The notes beneath the pieces are model-generated. The model saw nothing but the letters and a program-made list of their open reading frames with translations, did no database searches and was not told where the DNA came from. From an uncultured Bacilli bacterium (GTDB taxonomy: Bacteria; Bacillota_I; Bacilli_A; RF39; UBA660), in the NCBI GenBank assembly GCA_944373065.1, contig CALWAJ010000027.1, positions 1-14,515 on the forward strand: 14,515 nucleotides of DNA. Direction: 5' to 3'. The position numbers and the translations under genes were made by a program. The first letter of the stretch is position 1. The number at the start of each line of letters is the position of its first letter. Shown one piece after another: positions 13,945-14,515 of the stretch.

Positions 13945-14244
13945 ATGAAAAGATTTACGATGAAAGATGAAGAATTTATTTGTGAAAATTGTGGTAAAAA
14001 AGTATTACCTTTAAAGTATAGTGCAAGAGATCATTGTCCTTATTGCCTTTACTCAAAGCATGTTGATATTATGCCTGGTGATAGATTAAATGAGTGTAAA
14101 GGCTTGTTAAAACCTATTGGTATTGAAAAGTTTAAAGATACTTATAAAATTATTTATAGATGTGAAAAATGCAAAGAAATACATAAAAATATTATGGCTA
14201 ATGATGATGATATGGATATGATAATTGAAATAAGTAAGATGTAA
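13945..14244 (+). CDS. RNHCP-domain zinc-finger protein
   Basis: This 99-residue protein belongs to the RNHCP family, named for its core motif. Here that motif reads ARDHCPYCLYSKHVDIMPGD (27-46), with the first two letters of RNHCP changed to Arg-Asp. It continues into a conserved CKGLLKPIGI (51-60). Two CxxC pairs (Cys13/Cys16 and Cys73/Cys76) and the HCPYC group (His30, Cys31, Cys34) would bind zinc, giving a small treble-clef or ribbon-like fold. The family's role is unknown; nucleic-acid binding is a guess. It is divergent from scpA, and no terminator separates it from the downstream E2 element. Confidence 0.8.
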   Translation: MKRFTMKDEEFICENCGKKVLPLKYSARDHCPYCLYSKHVDIMPGDRLNECKGLLKPIGIEKFKDTYKIIYRCEKCKEIHKNIMANDDDMDMIIEISKM

Positions 14245-14263
14245 TTTATTTATAAAAGGAATT

Positions 14264-14292
14264 TTGACAAAAGTTAACATTTATGATACTAT
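14264..14292 (+). promoter_or_regulatory. Strong promoter of the E2 RNA (second copy)
   Basis: TTGACA (14264-14269), 17 nt, and TACTAT (14287-14292) with TG upstream match the promoter at 94-122 almost base for base, spacer included. Just after the -10, ATGTAAA/TTTACAT (14297-14303 with 14309-14315) forms a 7-bp inverted repeat, either an RNA hairpin at the 5' end or an operator for an unknown repressor. Confidence 0.8.
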
Positions 14293-14298
14293 GAATAT

Positions 14299-14412
14299 GT
14301 AAAGAAAATTTACATATCATAAAAAAGGGAATACCTAGTTTGCTCTGTTAGGTACCATCCCCAAAAAAGTTTTGGTTTATGTACCTACTAAGGAGTAGGT
14401 ACTATTTTTATT
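14299..14412 (+). ncRNA. Predicted structured RNA E2: sRNA or attenuator leader
   Basis: This transcript of about 114 nt starts with the same hairpin as E1 and an A-rich linker into GGGAA. It then has a 7-bp hairpin TACCTAG/TTAGGTA (14332-14338 with 14348-14354), CCATCCCC, a small CCAAAA/TTTTGG hairpin (14361-14375) and a strong terminator. The segment TAGGTAC (14349-14355) can also pair perfectly with GTACCTA (14381-14387) in the terminator's 5' arm, so an antiterminator fold is possible. A gene begins 70 nt downstream on the same strand. No known riboswitch or T-box signature is present; in particular there is no T-box GGTGG motif. No toxin-like ORF opposes it, unlike at E1. Confidence 0.55.
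14381..14412 (+). terminator. Intrinsic terminator of E2
   Basis: GTACCTACT (14381-14389), an AAGG loop and AGTAGGTAC (14394-14402) form a perfect 9-bp stem, followed by TATTTTTATT. It is the strongest terminator in the window. Confidence 0.85.
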
Positions 14413-14482
14413 ATACAGAACAATAATAAAAATAAAGATTAAACAATTAAACTTTTCTTACATAGATTATATTGGTGATATA

Positions 14483-14515
14483 ATGAATAAAATTGATTAT
14501 GAGTTTTATAGTTTA
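14483..14515 (+). CDS. Start of a gene truncated by the window end
   Basis: The ATG at 14483 follows GGTGATATA, the same ribosome-binding style as dedA and the FAD dehydrogenase gene. An open frame continues for 11 codons (MNKIDYEFYSL) to the edge. There is too little to name the product. It lies directly downstream of the E2 terminator, so it may be controlled by it. Confidence 0.5.
   Translation, partial: MNKIDYEFYSL

Noticed and set aside
14299..14412. Known riboswitch, T-box or 6S RNA at E1 and E2.
   Set aside because: None of the conserved cores I know is present: no T-box GGTGG, no preQ1, fluoride, purine, SAM or TPP motif, and no long 6S-type closing stem.

Overview
The window is clearly AT-rich and uses the standard bacterial code: TGA is a stop at 8811-8813 and Trp is TGG. 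Gene content points to a spore-forming, low-GC Gram-positive (Bacillota, Bacilli-like; I cannot place it more precisely). The markers are an SspI-type small acid-soluble spore protein, the ScpA/ScpB condensin pair, YlmH, LemA, and Shine-Dalgarno sites of the AGGAG or GAGGTG type. The genes are ordinary chromosomal housekeeping and envelope genes in short transcription units. I see no phage, insertion sequence or CRISPR array.

Layout. 1-461 has no large gene but holds the most interesting structure. A predicted structured RNA on the + strand (about 129-258) converges on a minus-strand transcript that encodes a 26-residue, almost entirely hydrophobic peptide (338-258). I read this as a candidate type I toxin-antitoxin locus. 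462-1736 (-) is a membrane-anchored polysaccharide deacetylase. 1833-3253 (+) is a DedA-family membrane protein and an alpha/beta hydrolase. 3250-5792 (-) is lemA followed by a DUF2207 membrane protein with a glycine-rich tail, with an attenuator-like hairpin between them. 5888-6091 (+) is sspI. 6299-7585 (-) is a DUF2628-like membrane protein with an Asn-rich N-terminus. 7674-10190 (-) is a three-gene operon: COG2509-type FAD dehydrogenase, a small two-helix membrane protein, and the SDR oxidoreductase UcpA. 10320-11000 (+) is ylmH, interlocked at its stop codon with pepC (12295-10997, -). Upstream on the same strand lie tRNA-Leu(CAA) (12500-12414) and scpA-scpB (13829-12541). Divergent from scpA is an RNHCP-domain zinc protein (13945-14244, +).

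The last 250 bases (14264-14412) contain a second copy of the promoter and 5' hairpin found at 94-145. It is joined to a different hairpin and a strong intrinsic terminator, about 70 nt upstream of a gene that runs off the window at 14515. The two copies, and a third related promoter and leader that drives the small hydrophobic peptide, define a dispersed small-RNA family. I could not match it to any known riboswitch, attenuator or sRNA class.

Most single-gene calls rest on family motifs and are secure. The toxin-antitoxin and sRNA-family calls rest on promoter, hairpin, ribosome-binding-site and complementarity patterns read by eye, and are inference.
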